Source: Acidobacteriota bacterium
GTDB lineage: Bacteria > Acidobacteriota > Blastocatellia > Pyrinomonadales > Pyrinomonadaceae
Direction: 5' to 3'
DNA: 64,000 nucleotides
Assembly: GCA_016718135.1 (NCBI GenBank)
Contig: JADKEF010000007.1
Span: 1 to 64,000 of the forward strand
In this document: positions 51,567 to 60,324 of the stretch, piece after piece
Layout: each line of letters begins with the position of its first letter
Numbering within the stretch: the first letter of the stretch is position 1
Translations under genes and position numbers: made by a program
The notes under the pieces: model-generated
The model's input: only the letters and a program-made list of their open reading frames with translations
Told to the model about the DNA's origin: nothing
Databases searched by the model: none

Positions 51567-52682
51567 ATGCTGAATATCAAATCCATCGAACTCACTGAGA
51601 TCAATCTCCCACTTGTTCATTTTTTCGAGACGAGCTTTGGCAGGACCTACGAACGCCGAATTATTCTGGTACGCGTCGAGGACGCTGACGGCTCCGAGGG
51701 CTGGGGCGAGGTCACGTGTGGCGAGGAGCCGGGATATTCGGACGAGTGGACCGACTCAGCGTGGGTTACGGCGGAGAAGGTACTTGCTCCGATGGTTGTT
51801 GGGCGTGAGGTCGAGTCTGCGGCGGACGTATGGGGCCTGATGAAATGGGCTCGCGGTCATCGGATGGCAAAGTCCGGGATCGAGACGGCCTGTTGGGACC
51901 TCGAAGCCAAAAAACTCGGCGTTCCGTTGTGGAAATATCTTGGCGGCGTTAATCAAACTATTGAATGCGGCGTTTCGATTGGTATTCAGGACAATGTTGC
52001 TCAACTGCTGGAAAAGATCCGCGTCGAGGTCGAGGCTGGTTACAAACGCATCAAGATCAAGATATCGCCATCGTGGGATTACGATGTCATCAAGGCTGTT
52101 CGTGCGGAGTTTGGCGATATTCTGCTGATGGGCGATGCCAATTCGGCATACACGCTTGCCGACATCGATCTGCTCAAGAGCCTCGACGAATTTAACCTGA
52201 TGATGCTCGAACAGCCGCTGCCGTACGACGACATCATCGACCATGCAAAGCTACAGGCTCAGATCACCACGCCCATTTGTTTAGACGAGCCTATAAAATC
52301 ACCCGAGGATGCACGCAAAGCCATCGAGCTAAAGTCCGGCAAAATAATCAACCTAAAAAACGGCCGAGTCGGCGGCCACACGCAATCAAAACTAGTCGAA
52401 CAGATCTGCCGCGAAGCCGGAATGCCCGTCTGGTGCGGCGGCATGCTCGAATCCGGCATTGGCCGAGCCCACAACATCGCGATCTCAACCTTGGCAGGCT
52501 ACTCAATGCCCGGCGACGTCTCGGCGAGCAAGCGATATTGGCACGAAGACATCATCGAACCGGTGGTCGAGGTTTCGGCGCAAGGAACGATAACAGCCCC
52601 TGAAGGGCCCGGGATTGGTTTTTCGGTGCGAAGAGATAGAATTGAGAAAATATCGCAACGACGTGTATTAATATCGGCATAA
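51567..52682 (+). CDS. menC: o-Succinylbenzoate synthase (enolase superfamily)
   Basis: 371 aa. The N-terminal capping domain has INLPLVHFFETSFGR. The barrel has the catalytic Lys pair in YKRIKIKISP, the metal ligands Asp in LLMGDANSAY, Glu in MLEQPLPYDD and Asp in PICLDEPI, and a second Lys in IINLKNGRVGG. This matches the MenC/NSAR branch of the superfamily, which makes o-succinylbenzoate for menaquinone. N-acylamino-acid racemase activity is a known alternative in this branch. No other men genes are adjacent. Confidence 0.88.
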   Translation: MLNIKSIELTEINLPLVHFFETSFGRTYERRIILVRVEDADGSEGWGEVTCGEEPGYSDEWTDSAWVTAEKVLAPMVVGREVESAADVWGLMKWARGHRMAKSGIETACWDLEAKKLGVPLWKYLGGVNQTIECGVSIGIQDNVAQLLEKIRVEVEAGYKRIKIKISPSWDYDVIKAVRAEFGDILLMGDANSAYTLADIDLLKSLDEFNLMMLEQPLPYDDIIDHAKLQAQITTPICLDEPIKSPEDARKAIELKSGKIINLKNGRVGGHTQSKLVEQICREAGMPVWCGGMLESGIGRAHNIAISTLAGYSMPGDVSASKRYWHEDIIEPVVEVSAQGTITAPEGPGIGFSVRRDRIEKISQRRVLISA

Positions 52683-52683
52683 T

Positions 52684-52756
52684 TTTGGCCACAGAGATCA
52701 CAGAATTCTCTGAGAACGGCAAATAACTCATCTTTCTCCGTGGACTCTGTGGCAAT
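52684..52756. repeat. Intergenic imperfect palindrome (GCCACAGAG family)
   Basis: ggccacagagatcacagaattctctgaga is answered by tctccgtggactctgtggc at the other end. It fills the whole gap between menC and ettA, and the ettA ATG comes a few bases later. Confidence 0.7.
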
Positions 52757-52762
52757 TTTCTT

Positions 52763-54448
52763 ATGAGCAACGAACCAAACAAGATCATCTTTTCGATGGT
52801 CAAACTTAGTAAGTTTTACGACAAAAAGCCTGTCCTGAAGGACATTTACCTATCGTTCTATTACGGTGCGAAGATCGGTGTGCTGGGGTTGAACGGTGCC
52901 GGCAAATCGTCGCTGCTACGCATTATTGCGGGGACGGACGCGGATTATACAGGCGAGGTCGTGTTTTCGAAGGGCTATTCGGTTGGCTATCTTGAGCAGG
53001 AGCCGAAGCTGGACGAGACGAGGACCGTGCAGCAGATCGTCGAGGAAGGGGCGCAGGCGACCGTCGATCTTCTCAAGGAATACGAAGAGATCAACGCCGC
53101 GTTTGCCGAGCCGATGGATGATGATGCAATGAACGCTCTCATCGAGCGGCAGGGCAAGGTTCAGGAAAAACTCGATCACGCCGATGCGTGGGATCTCGAT
53201 TCGCGGCTTGAGATGGCGATGGACGCTCTGCGTTGTCCGCCGCCGGATGCGATCATCGGCACGTTGAGCGGTGGTGAAAAACGTCGCGTTGCTCTGTGCC
53301 GTCTGCTGCTGCAAAAGCCGGATATTCTGCTACTCGATGAGCCGACTAACCACCTCGACGCCGAGACCGTCGGCTGGCTCGAACAGCATCTTCAAAAGTA
53401 CGAAGGTACGATCATCGCCGTGACGCACGATCGTTATTTTCTCGATAACATCGCGGGCTGGATCCTCGAGCTCGATTACGGCCGCGGTATTCCTTACGAA
53501 GGGAATTACACGTCGTGGCTCGAACAAAAGAGCACGCGTCTCGCTCAGGAGCAGCGAACCGAAGACAAGCTGCAAAAGACACTCGAACGCGAACTCGAGT
53601 GGATCCGCATGGGAACAAAAGGCCGCCACGCCAAAGGGAAGGCCCGTATCAGAGACTACGAAGAACTCGTGGCCACTAAATCCGAAGCGCGTGCCGATAC
53701 GCTCGAGATCTACATTCCGCCCGGCCCGCGTCTCGGCGATATCGTCATCGAAGCGCACGGAGTTTCAAAATCGTACGGCGATCAGGTGTTGTTTGAGAAT
53801 CTCGAATTTTCGCTGCCAAAAGGCGGTATCGTCGGCGTGATCGGTCCGAATGGTGCCGGTAAAACGACGCTGTTCCGATTGATCACCGGCCAGGAAACGC
53901 CGGATTCCGGTTCGTTCAAGGTTGGTGAGACGGTCAAGCTTGGATACGTCGATCAGTCGCGTGACAGCCTCAATGCGGAGAAGACCGTGTTCGAGGAGAT
54001 CGCTGACAATCTCGATTTCGTGATGCTCGGCAAACGCGAGATGAACGCTCGTACATACGTGTCTAAATTCAATTTCTCAGGCCCCGATCAGCAGAAATTC
54101 GTCGGCCAGCTTTCGGGTGGCGAACGCAACCGCGTTCACCTTGCCAAGATGCTCAAATCCGGTGCGAACGTCATCCTGCTCGATGAGCCGACCAACGATA
54201 TCGACGTCAATACTATGCGCGCTCTTGAGGAATCGCTCGAAAACTTTGGCGGCTGCGCGGTCGTAATATCTCACGATCGTTGGTTTTTAGATCGCATCGC
54301 GACGCACATTTTGGCGTTCGAGGGCGACAGCCATGTCGAATATTTCGACGGCAACTACAGCGAATACGAAGCCGACCGCAAACGCCGCCTCGGCCACGAC
54401 GCCGACCAACCGCACCGGATCAAGTATCGCAGTCTTACAAGGGCCTAA
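52763..54448 (+). CDS. ettA: Energy-dependent translational throttle protein EttA (ABC-F)
   Basis: 561 aa with two ABC domains: Walker A GLNGAGKSS and GPNGAGKTT, signatures LSGGEKRR and LSGGERNR, Walker B LLLDEPTNHLD and ILLDEPTNDID. The interdomain linker carries ELEWIRMGTKGRHAKGKARI. There are no membrane segments, as expected for ABC-F. It binds the ribosomal E site and gates the first elongation step according to ATP/ADP. The start is right after a palindromic repeat. Confidence 0.95.
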   Translation: MSNEPNKIIFSMVKLSKFYDKKPVLKDIYLSFYYGAKIGVLGLNGAGKSSLLRIIAGTDADYTGEVVFSKGYSVGYLEQEPKLDETRTVQQIVEEGAQATVDLLKEYEEINAAFAEPMDDDAMNALIERQGKVQEKLDHADAWDLDSRLEMAMDALRCPPPDAIIGTLSGGEKRRVALCRLLLQKPDILLLDEPTNHLDAETVGWLEQHLQKYEGTIIAVTHDRYFLDNIAGWILELDYGRGIPYEGNYTSWLEQKSTRLAQEQRTEDKLQKTLERELEWIRMGTKGRHAKGKARIRDYEELVATKSEARADTLEIYIPPGPRLGDIVIEAHGVSKSYGDQVLFENLEFSLPKGGIVGVIGPNGAGKTTLFRLITGQETPDSGSFKVGETVKLGYVDQSRDSLNAEKTVFEEIADNLDFVMLGKREMNARTYVSKFNFSGPDQQKFVGQLSGGERNRVHLAKMLKSGANVILLDEPTNDIDVNTMRALEESLENFGGCAVVISHDRWFLDRIATHILAFEGDSHVEYFDGNYSEYEADRKRRLGHDADQPHRIKYRSLTRA

Positions 54449-54459
54449 GGCCAATTGGA

Positions 54460-55815
54460 ATGCCCCAGACCCGTCGACATCGTGTGGAACGGCGGCCGAT
54501 CCGGCGAGAGCGAGATCGGGCTCTGGCTTTGCTCGCTGTGCTGGGAGCTTTTCTTGTCGGCTATGCCTTGGTTGCGACCAACGACCGGCTTGTAGCGACC
54601 CTCGATGACAAAGTCGTGGCGGCTCTCACGTCCTTCGTCTCGATCGGCGTTTCAGTCCTCGTCACCACGTTTTCATTTGTTTTTGTTGCCTTATCGCTGG
54701 TTTCGGCCCAGTTTTCACCGCGGGTTGTCAGACATTTTTGGCACGCTGACCGGTTTCGGTTCATTTTCCTTTGGTCGTCTATCGCGGTTTTTGCGTTCTG
54801 CTTCGTTATTCAATTTGCCGACATCCCGCGGCTACATCTGCTTGGGCTGTTTCTTGGTTCGTATCAGATATTCGTCCTCTTCCCCGTGTTTCTTGGTTAT
54901 CTTGCGGACAACATTAATGCCGCGAGCATTACCAAGAACATTTCCGATCGAACAGTTGCTGAGATCGCTCGTGATTATTCCGTACATCCCGGTAGTTACG
55001 ATGATTCGCGAGAGCGAGGGATCATAGCCGCCAGAGAGAGTGGCTTTCTGGAGAACGTGGACACCGATAAATTAACGTCCCTTTTCATCTCGTTGAGAGA
55101 CACCAACACGGAAGTAACCCTAAAGATCTCGAACTACATCGGGAGTTTCGTTGAGGTCGGATCAAAGCTGGCCGTTGTCGAACCCGCTATAGCTATCGAC
55201 CAAAGTACAGAGAAAGCGATTGCGTCGTGTTTTTCACTCCACAAGTTTCGAAGCTATGACAAAGACATCGAGTATGGCATCCGACAGTTGGTCGATATCG
55301 GGATCAAGGCTATTTCGCCCGCAATAAATGACCCCACAACCTGCGTTAACTGTATTCACCAACTGGGAGTGATCCTTAAGGAGATCGGTATCCGGGAAGA
55401 CGATTCAGAGCTTTCGAAACGTTTGAAGACAAACGGCATCTTCCTAAAAGAGCCCAACTTCGAGCAATATCTCGATGATGCTTTTGATCAGATCTATCAA
55501 TGGGGACGTCGTGATCACGTGATCGTTCGGACTATAATCGGTGCCCTTTCGGAGGTCGTTTCGGCATTGCCAACGCCGGAGCGGGTTGAAACCGTGATAA
55601 AAGAGATGGATGAAATGGAGCTGGGCTCTCTGACGCAAGGCGGGTCAAGCGATGCGTTTGCTTTAGCAGAACACAGGAATTATGCTCGAAAGAGCCTCAT
55701 GCATTTCTATTTGGCGGCAGCCGAAAGAATCGAATTTCTTGGATCGCCGGACCGGGCCGAAGGGCTTCGCCTTAACGCAAAAAAATGTGAACTGAGCATT
55801 GAGGGTGCCGTCTGA
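54460..55815 (+). CDS. DUF2254 membrane protein
   Basis: About 451 aa. Four hydrophobic segments in the first 170 residues (ALLAVLGAFLVGYALVA; VSVLVTTFSFVFVALSLVSA; FIFLWSSIAVFAFCFVIQF; LHLLGLFLGSYQIFVLFPVF) are followed by a large soluble domain with SPAINDPTTCVNCI. This matches DUF2254, whose function is not established. The ATG at 54460 lies 9 bp after the ettA stop; a longer frame would overlap ettA. Its stop overlaps the next ATG (TGATG), so translation is probably coupled. Confidence 0.85.
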   Translation: MPQTRRHRVERRPIRRERDRALALLAVLGAFLVGYALVATNDRLVATLDDKVVAALTSFVSIGVSVLVTTFSFVFVALSLVSAQFSPRVVRHFWHADRFRFIFLWSSIAVFAFCFVIQFADIPRLHLLGLFLGSYQIFVLFPVFLGYLADNINAASITKNISDRTVAEIARDYSVHPGSYDDSRERGIIAARESGFLENVDTDKLTSLFISLRDTNTEVTLKISNYIGSFVEVGSKLAVVEPAIAIDQSTEKAIASCFSLHKFRSYDKDIEYGIRQLVDIGIKAISPAINDPTTCVNCIHQLGVILKEIGIREDDSELSKRLKTNGIFLKEPNFEQYLDDAFDQIYQWGRRDHVIVRTIIGALSEVVSALPTPERVETVIKEMDEMELGSLTQGGSSDAFALAEHRNYARKSLMHFYLAAAERIEFLGSPDRAEGLRLNAKKCELSIEGAV

Positions 55816-56666
55816 TGAGATCTTGCAGTACTATCATCGCCGCCCTCGCTCTTCTGGTAGGCATCGCAGCCTCCGCGTGCCAGAATAAGGTCGAAACGAA
55901 CGAGAACGTCACCCCGCAGATGGCGGTCGTGCCTCGATCCGCCGAGATCACCCCTGCTCCTCCGCCGACACCGGTGATCCCTGATCTCCAACGGGAACTT
56001 CTCGACGAACGCAATAAAACTACCGCGTCACCGATCGGAACTTTCGATTTTAAGAATTTTACCTACGAACTGCCCCGCGGGTGGCAAAACCCTGACGGGA
56101 CGGCCGAGATAAAGTTGACGAACGGCAAGATCGCTCCGGTTTCGCGTGATGTCAACGAAAAGATGGCCGACGACGAAAAGGCAGAGGCAAAACAGCAACG
56201 TCGGATCGGAATGTCGTTTGTAACGGCTAAGTATTTTGACGCCACCGGTGACGGTGAGGATGAGGCTATTGTAGTTCTCAAGGTTGAAACGGGCGGTTCG
56301 GCTATACCGCAGTTGGTGTATGTCTTTTCCTGGAAGGACGACGCTCCCGAATTGATCTGGCCCTTCCGTACCGGCGATCGCGCCGACGGCGGACTCAAAG
56401 ACCTCAGACTCGAGAACGGAAATCTTGTGATCGAGCTGTATGGCCAGGACAGATTCATCCTGGGCCAGACTGAGACTGGTAAGATCACGAACGACATCGA
56501 ACAGCTTTGCTGCCCGACCTACTTTTCCCGTTCTGTCTATAAATGGAACGGCAAAAATTTCCTCATGCAGGGCAAGCGGGTTACATTCTCTATCTCTGAC
56601 CCCGGCGCTCCACCCATTGAGAATCTCGGTGACATTGTGAACAATCCCGCCAAATCCAAAAAATAG
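55815..56666 (+). CDS. Lipoprotein of unknown function
   Basis: 283 aa. The lipoprotein signal has the lipobox ASAC at about residues 18-21. A Pro-rich linker is followed by a beta-rich domain with FDATGDGEDEAIVVLKVETG, an EF-hand-like or FG-GAP-like acidic segment, and VYVFSWKDDAPELIW. I recognise no defined family. It overlaps the DUF2254 stop by one base and is followed by the cydAB promoter region. Confidence 0.78.
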   Translation: MRSCSTIIAALALLVGIAASACQNKVETNENVTPQMAVVPRSAEITPAPPPTPVIPDLQRELLDERNKTTASPIGTFDFKNFTYELPRGWQNPDGTAEIKLTNGKIAPVSRDVNEKMADDEKAEAKQQRRIGMSFVTAKYFDATGDGEDEAIVVLKVETGGSAIPQLVYVFSWKDDAPELIWPFRTGDRADGGLKDLRLENGNLVIELYGQDRFILGQTETGKITNDIEQLCCPTYFSRSVYKWNGKNFLMQGKRVTFSISDPGAPPIENLGDIVNNPAKSKK

Positions 56667-56753
56667 CCGAATTCTCTCACTAAACTGCTAAAAAGTTCGC
56701 GCTTCTTCGTGTTCCTCGCCATCTCGATCCTGATATGATCGAACGAAAGCTCG

Positions 56754-56759
56754 TATAAT
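56754..56759 (+). promoter_or_regulatory. Probable -10 element of cydAB
   Basis: A perfect TATAAT lies 74 bp before the cydA ATG. No good -35 box is found at the usual distance, so an activator may be needed. A strong GAGGAGG ribosome binding site lies just before the ATG. Confidence 0.4.
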
Positions 56760-56832
56760 GCTTGCCAACTATCCGTTACCAGGTTGTCTTTGATACGGCA
56801 CACCGTTTGCCAACATCACCCGAGGAGGACAA

Positions 56833-58164
56833 ATGGAAGCTAATACGCTTGATCGAATACAATTCGCATTTACGATCACATATCACTATCTATTTCCGCA
56901 GCTAACGATGGGCCTCGCGCCGTTGATCGTCATCTTCAAGTCGCTCGCGATCTGGAAGAAAGACGAGCGGTGGAACGAGACGGCACGTTTCTGGGGCAAA
57001 ATTTTTGGCATTACATTCTTGTTTGGTGTCGTAACGGGCATTCCGATGGAATTCCAGTTCGGGACGAACTGGGCGGCGTTTTCAAAATACGCCGGCGGTG
57101 TCATCGGCCAAACCCTTGCTATGGAAGGAATGTTCGCCTTCTTTCTTGAGTCGTCATTTATCGGACTATTCCTGTTTGGCGAAAAACGTCTCGGCCAAAA
57201 ATTGCACTGGCTCTCGGCACTCTTGCTGTGCGTCGGCACATGGCTGTCGGGTTGGTTCATCATTGCGACAAACGCCTGGATGCAGCATCCGGTTGGCTAC
57301 GAAACGATGGCAGACGGATCGGTTCAACTCACGAGCTTTTGGTCGCTCGTCCTCAACCAGTGGGCAGTTTACCAATACATGCACAACATGGGCGGAGCTC
57401 TCGTGACCGGCACCTTTGCGGTCGCAGCTCTTGGAGCATTCTATGTGTTGAGCAAAAAGCAGGTCGAGTACGGCAAGCTTTTTCTTAAGGTCGGTGTTAC
57501 TGCAGGTTGCTTTGCGAGTATTTGGATGCTGTTCCCGTCCGGCGATCTGCAGGGAAGGATGATCGCGAAGCATCAACCCGTCACGCTCGCCGCGATGGAA
57601 GGCCTTTTTGATACGACCGAAGGAGCACCGCTCGTGCTGATCGGCCAGCCGGATATGGAAAAGAAGCGGCTCGACAATGCCGTACATATTCCGAACATGC
57701 TCAGCTTTATCACCTATCAACGCTGGGACGCGAAAGTTAAAGGCCTAAACGAATTTCCCGAAGATCAACATCCCACTAACGTTCCGCTGCTCTACTACAG
57801 CTTTCACATTATGGTTGGCTTAGGCACGATCTTTATCGGGATAATGGTAATCGCAGCGATCTGGCTATGGCGCGGTTGGCTTTTCAATGCAAATTGGCTG
57901 CTCTGGATAATAATGCTCGCGTTTCCGTTTCCGTTCATCGCGAATACGGTCGGTTGGATGGTCGCCGAACTTGGGCGGCAGCCGTGGCTTGTTTACGGCC
58001 TTTTCCGCACTGAGCACGGCCACTCGCCGATGGTCTCGGGCGGCAATGTACTGTTCACGCTGCTCGGATTTGCAGGAATGTACACGATACTTTCGCTGCT
58101 CTACATATTCCTGATGCTCCGCCGCATAGAGCACGGAGCGGATGAACTTGGAATGATCAAATAA
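56833..58164 (+). CDS. cydA: Cytochrome bd ubiquinol oxidase subunit I
   Basis: 443 aa. The N-terminus (DRIQFAFTITYHYLFPQLTM) contains the conserved haem-region His. GIPMEFQFGTNW and GWMVAELGRQPWLVYG are subunit I signatures. The length, about 80 aa below the E. coli form, indicates the short Q-loop type. It binds haems b558, b595 and d and reduces oxygen with quinol electrons at high affinity. GAGGAGG precedes the ATG. It forms an operon with cydB, 11 bp downstream. Confidence 0.95.
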   Translation: MEANTLDRIQFAFTITYHYLFPQLTMGLAPLIVIFKSLAIWKKDERWNETARFWGKIFGITFLFGVVTGIPMEFQFGTNWAAFSKYAGGVIGQTLAMEGMFAFFLESSFIGLFLFGEKRLGQKLHWLSALLLCVGTWLSGWFIIATNAWMQHPVGYETMADGSVQLTSFWSLVLNQWAVYQYMHNMGGALVTGTFAVAALGAFYVLSKKQVEYGKLFLKVGVTAGCFASIWMLFPSGDLQGRMIAKHQPVTLAAMEGLFDTTEGAPLVLIGQPDMEKKRLDNAVHIPNMLSFITYQRWDAKVKGLNEFPEDQHPTNVPLLYYSFHIMVGLGTIFIGIMVIAAIWLWRGWLFNANWLLWIIMLAFPFPFIANTVGWMVAELGRQPWLVYGLFRTEHGHSPMVSGGNVLFTLLGFAGMYTILSLLYIFLMLRRIEHGADELGMIK

Positions 58165-58175
58165 AGGAGGACGAA

Positions 58176-59210
58176 ATGGAAACAGTTTGGTTTGCGATCA
58201 TCGCATTTATGTTGGTTTGTTATGTCGTCCTCGACGGGTTCGACATCGGAGCGGGCATTGTCCAGCACTTCGTCGGGCGAAGCGATAAGGAACGAGAGGT
58301 GGTCATTCGTGCGATCGGCCCGGTTTGGGACGGCAACGAGGTTTGGCTGTTGGCAACGGGCGGAACTCTGTATTTCGCTTTTCCGGCGCTATATTCGGCG
58401 GCATTCAGCGGATTTTATCTGCCGCTGATCATGGTCCTTTGGCTGTTGATAATGCGTGCTGCCGGCATCGAGCTTCGGCATCAGCTCGATAACCCAATGT
58501 GGACGAAATTCTGGGACTTTGTCTTCTCCCTATCAAGTATTCTACTCGCCATCTTTTTTGGAGCGGCGCTCGGCAATGTCGTTCGCGGGGTACCGCTCGA
58601 CAGCACAGGCTACTTTTTCGAGCCTCTCTTTACAGATTGGGGGACGACCGGTGCAACCGGAATTCTTGACTGGTTTACGGTTCTGTCGGGCGTAGTGGCT
58701 TTTGTGGCTCTCGCGATCCACGGTGCGAATTATCTCGCGCACAAGACCGAAGGAGAGATGAACGCTCGGGCACGGAAGATCGTGAGTGTTGCATGGTTCG
58801 CCCTAGTGCTCGTGACTCTCGCGAGCCTTGCGGCTGTACTTAATGTCCGGCCGACGATACTAGACAACTATTACTTCCTGCCGATCGGCTGGCTGATACC
58901 TGTCGGGGTCATCGCTTCGCTGGCAGCGATCAAGTATTTTAATATTAAAGGTGACGATAAAAAGGCATTCCTCGCCTCATCTGTGTATCTTGCAATGATG
59001 CTCGGCGGGGCGGTTTATGGCCTCTATCCAAACGTGCTTCCGGCGCTCGACCCGCAGTACAGCCTCACCGTACAGAATGCAAAGGCTGGAGCCTACGGCC
59101 TAAGCGTTGGCGTGATATGGTGGTCGATCGGGATAGTGATCGCCATCGGCTATTTCACGTTTCTTTTTCGTACTTTCAAGGGGAAGGTCGTTGTCGGAGA
59201 AGACCACTGA
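58176..59210 (+). CDS. cydB: Cytochrome bd ubiquinol oxidase subunit II
   Basis: 344 aa, about eight membrane segments. The N-terminus is ICYVVLDGFDIGAG-like (VCYVVLDGFDIGAGIVQHF), with WDGNEVWLLATGG following; both are subunit II hallmarks. It is the structural partner of CydA. AAAGGAGG lies before the ATG. A small CydX-type subunit was not found after it; a terminator hairpin follows directly. Confidence 0.95.
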   Translation: METVWFAIIAFMLVCYVVLDGFDIGAGIVQHFVGRSDKEREVVIRAIGPVWDGNEVWLLATGGTLYFAFPALYSAAFSGFYLPLIMVLWLLIMRAAGIELRHQLDNPMWTKFWDFVFSLSSILLAIFFGAALGNVVRGVPLDSTGYFFEPLFTDWGTTGATGILDWFTVLSGVVAFVALAIHGANYLAHKTEGEMNARARKIVSVAWFALVLVTLASLAAVLNVRPTILDNYYFLPIGWLIPVGVIASLAAIKYFNIKGDDKKAFLASSVYLAMMLGGAVYGLYPNVLPALDPQYSLTVQNAKAGAYGLSVGVIWWSIGIVIAIGYFTFLFRTFKGKVVVGEDH

Positions 59211-59223
59211 ATCTATCTATATG

Positions 59224-59255
59224 TTGAAGGCGACGGGGACGTCGCCTTCAATTTT
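59224..59255. terminator. Terminator between cydB and the convergent VWFA gene
   Basis: ttgaaggcgacg / cgtcgccttcaa forms a 12-bp stem with a 4-nt loop, followed by TTTT on the plus strand. It ends cydAB. The stop codon of the convergent gene (59248-59250) lies inside the right arm. Confidence 0.85.
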
Positions 59256-60240
59256 CTGCACGATACCCGTTTCGAGCCCGGACGACCATTTCGGGACGAG
59301 TGACCTTGACTTTGATCTCATGAAACGCCCCTTGAGCCTTATCTTCCGGCGGGTAAAAACCGAGTCGGTACTGGAGCCTGAGCTCCTTAATGATCGACTC
59401 GAAGACCTCTTTCAGCCTACCGTCCGTGCTTGCATAGAATCTTCCCGCCGTCAGATCAGCCATCTGCCTTAAATATTCTTCAGCCTTACGATTCATCTGT
59501 GCCATACGCTCGATTCGTCGAAGCGTCGCAGGATTGCGGGGCGGAAATCGCCGGCCGTAAATACCGCGTTCGGAAAAAGTTGTCCGACGGAATGAGTTCC
59601 GCTCATCCGTTTGAAACATCACCGAATAGACCATCGTGTCGCTCTCCTCGAGCGAGTGCAGCAGATCATCAGCAGCGATGCGGCTGCCGAAGTCTTTGCC
59701 GTCAGTGAGAATAATGACCGCCTTTCGGCCCTTGATCGGGCGAAAGGTGTTTTCGACTGTCTGATAGGCTGCCTCGCGAAGCGTTGTGCCAACGATGCCC
59801 CGCGGTATCTCGGCGTGATCGATCGCTTTTCGCAGCTCGCGGGTATCGCTGGTCAGGGGGCAAAGAACGTGTGTAGTGTAATCAAAAGCCACTATCATTG
59901 CCCGGTCGCTCGGCCGAAGTAGCTTGACGAGCGATCTAGCGGAGTCCTTAATGTCGTCGAGCACCGGCCGCGTGCTTTGGCTCGTATCGATCAGCAATGC
60001 GACCGTCAGCGGCTCTTCATTCGTCGCAAAGAAGTCTATTCGCTGCGGCACTCCGTCCTGAAGTATGGTGAAGTCGTCGCGGGTCAAATTCGGGATGTAC
60101 CGCCCATTGCGATCACTGACGACCACCGGCACGCTGACCAGCCGAGTGTCGATCTTGATCGTGTCGTCCGGCGTGCCCTGCGCGCGTCCGATAGCGGAGA
60201 GCGAACAAAGGAAAAAGAGTATTAGGCCTCTACGGAACAT
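59248..60240 (-). CDS. Secreted VWFA-related protein
   Basis: 330 aa. Signal peptide (MFRRGLILFFLCSLSAIGRA), IKIDTRLVSVPVVVSDRNGR, then a VWA domain with the MIDAS motif ALLIDTSQSTR (DxSxS) and KAVIILTDGKDFGS. It ends in LRLQYRLGFYPPEDK and ARNGYRAEN, as usual for the family. It is the fourth VWFA-related gene in the window. A Cys-free, Arg-rich loop (about 205-245) is an odd insertion. Function unknown. Confidence 0.87.
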   Translation of the reverse strand: MFRRGLILFFLCSLSAIGRAQGTPDDTIKIDTRLVSVPVVVSDRNGRYIPNLTRDDFTILQDGVPQRIDFFATNEEPLTVALLIDTSQSTRPVLDDIKDSARSLVKLLRPSDRAMIVAFDYTTHVLCPLTSDTRELRKAIDHAEIPRGIVGTTLREAAYQTVENTFRPIKGRKAVIILTDGKDFGSRIAADDLLHSLEESDTMVYSVMFQTDERNSFRRTTFSERGIYGRRFPPRNPATLRRIERMAQMNRKAEEYLRQMADLTAGRFYASTDGRLKEVFESIIKELRLQYRLGFYPPEDKAQGAFHEIKVKVTRPEMVVRARNGYRAEN

Positions 60241-60324
60241 AAACAGTATCTGATGTTAGACGTTCGCAAAACGAAAAAAGTCGAAAGGTCTGGCTGCGGC
60301 ATCCTTATTGCCAAATGCGTGAAG

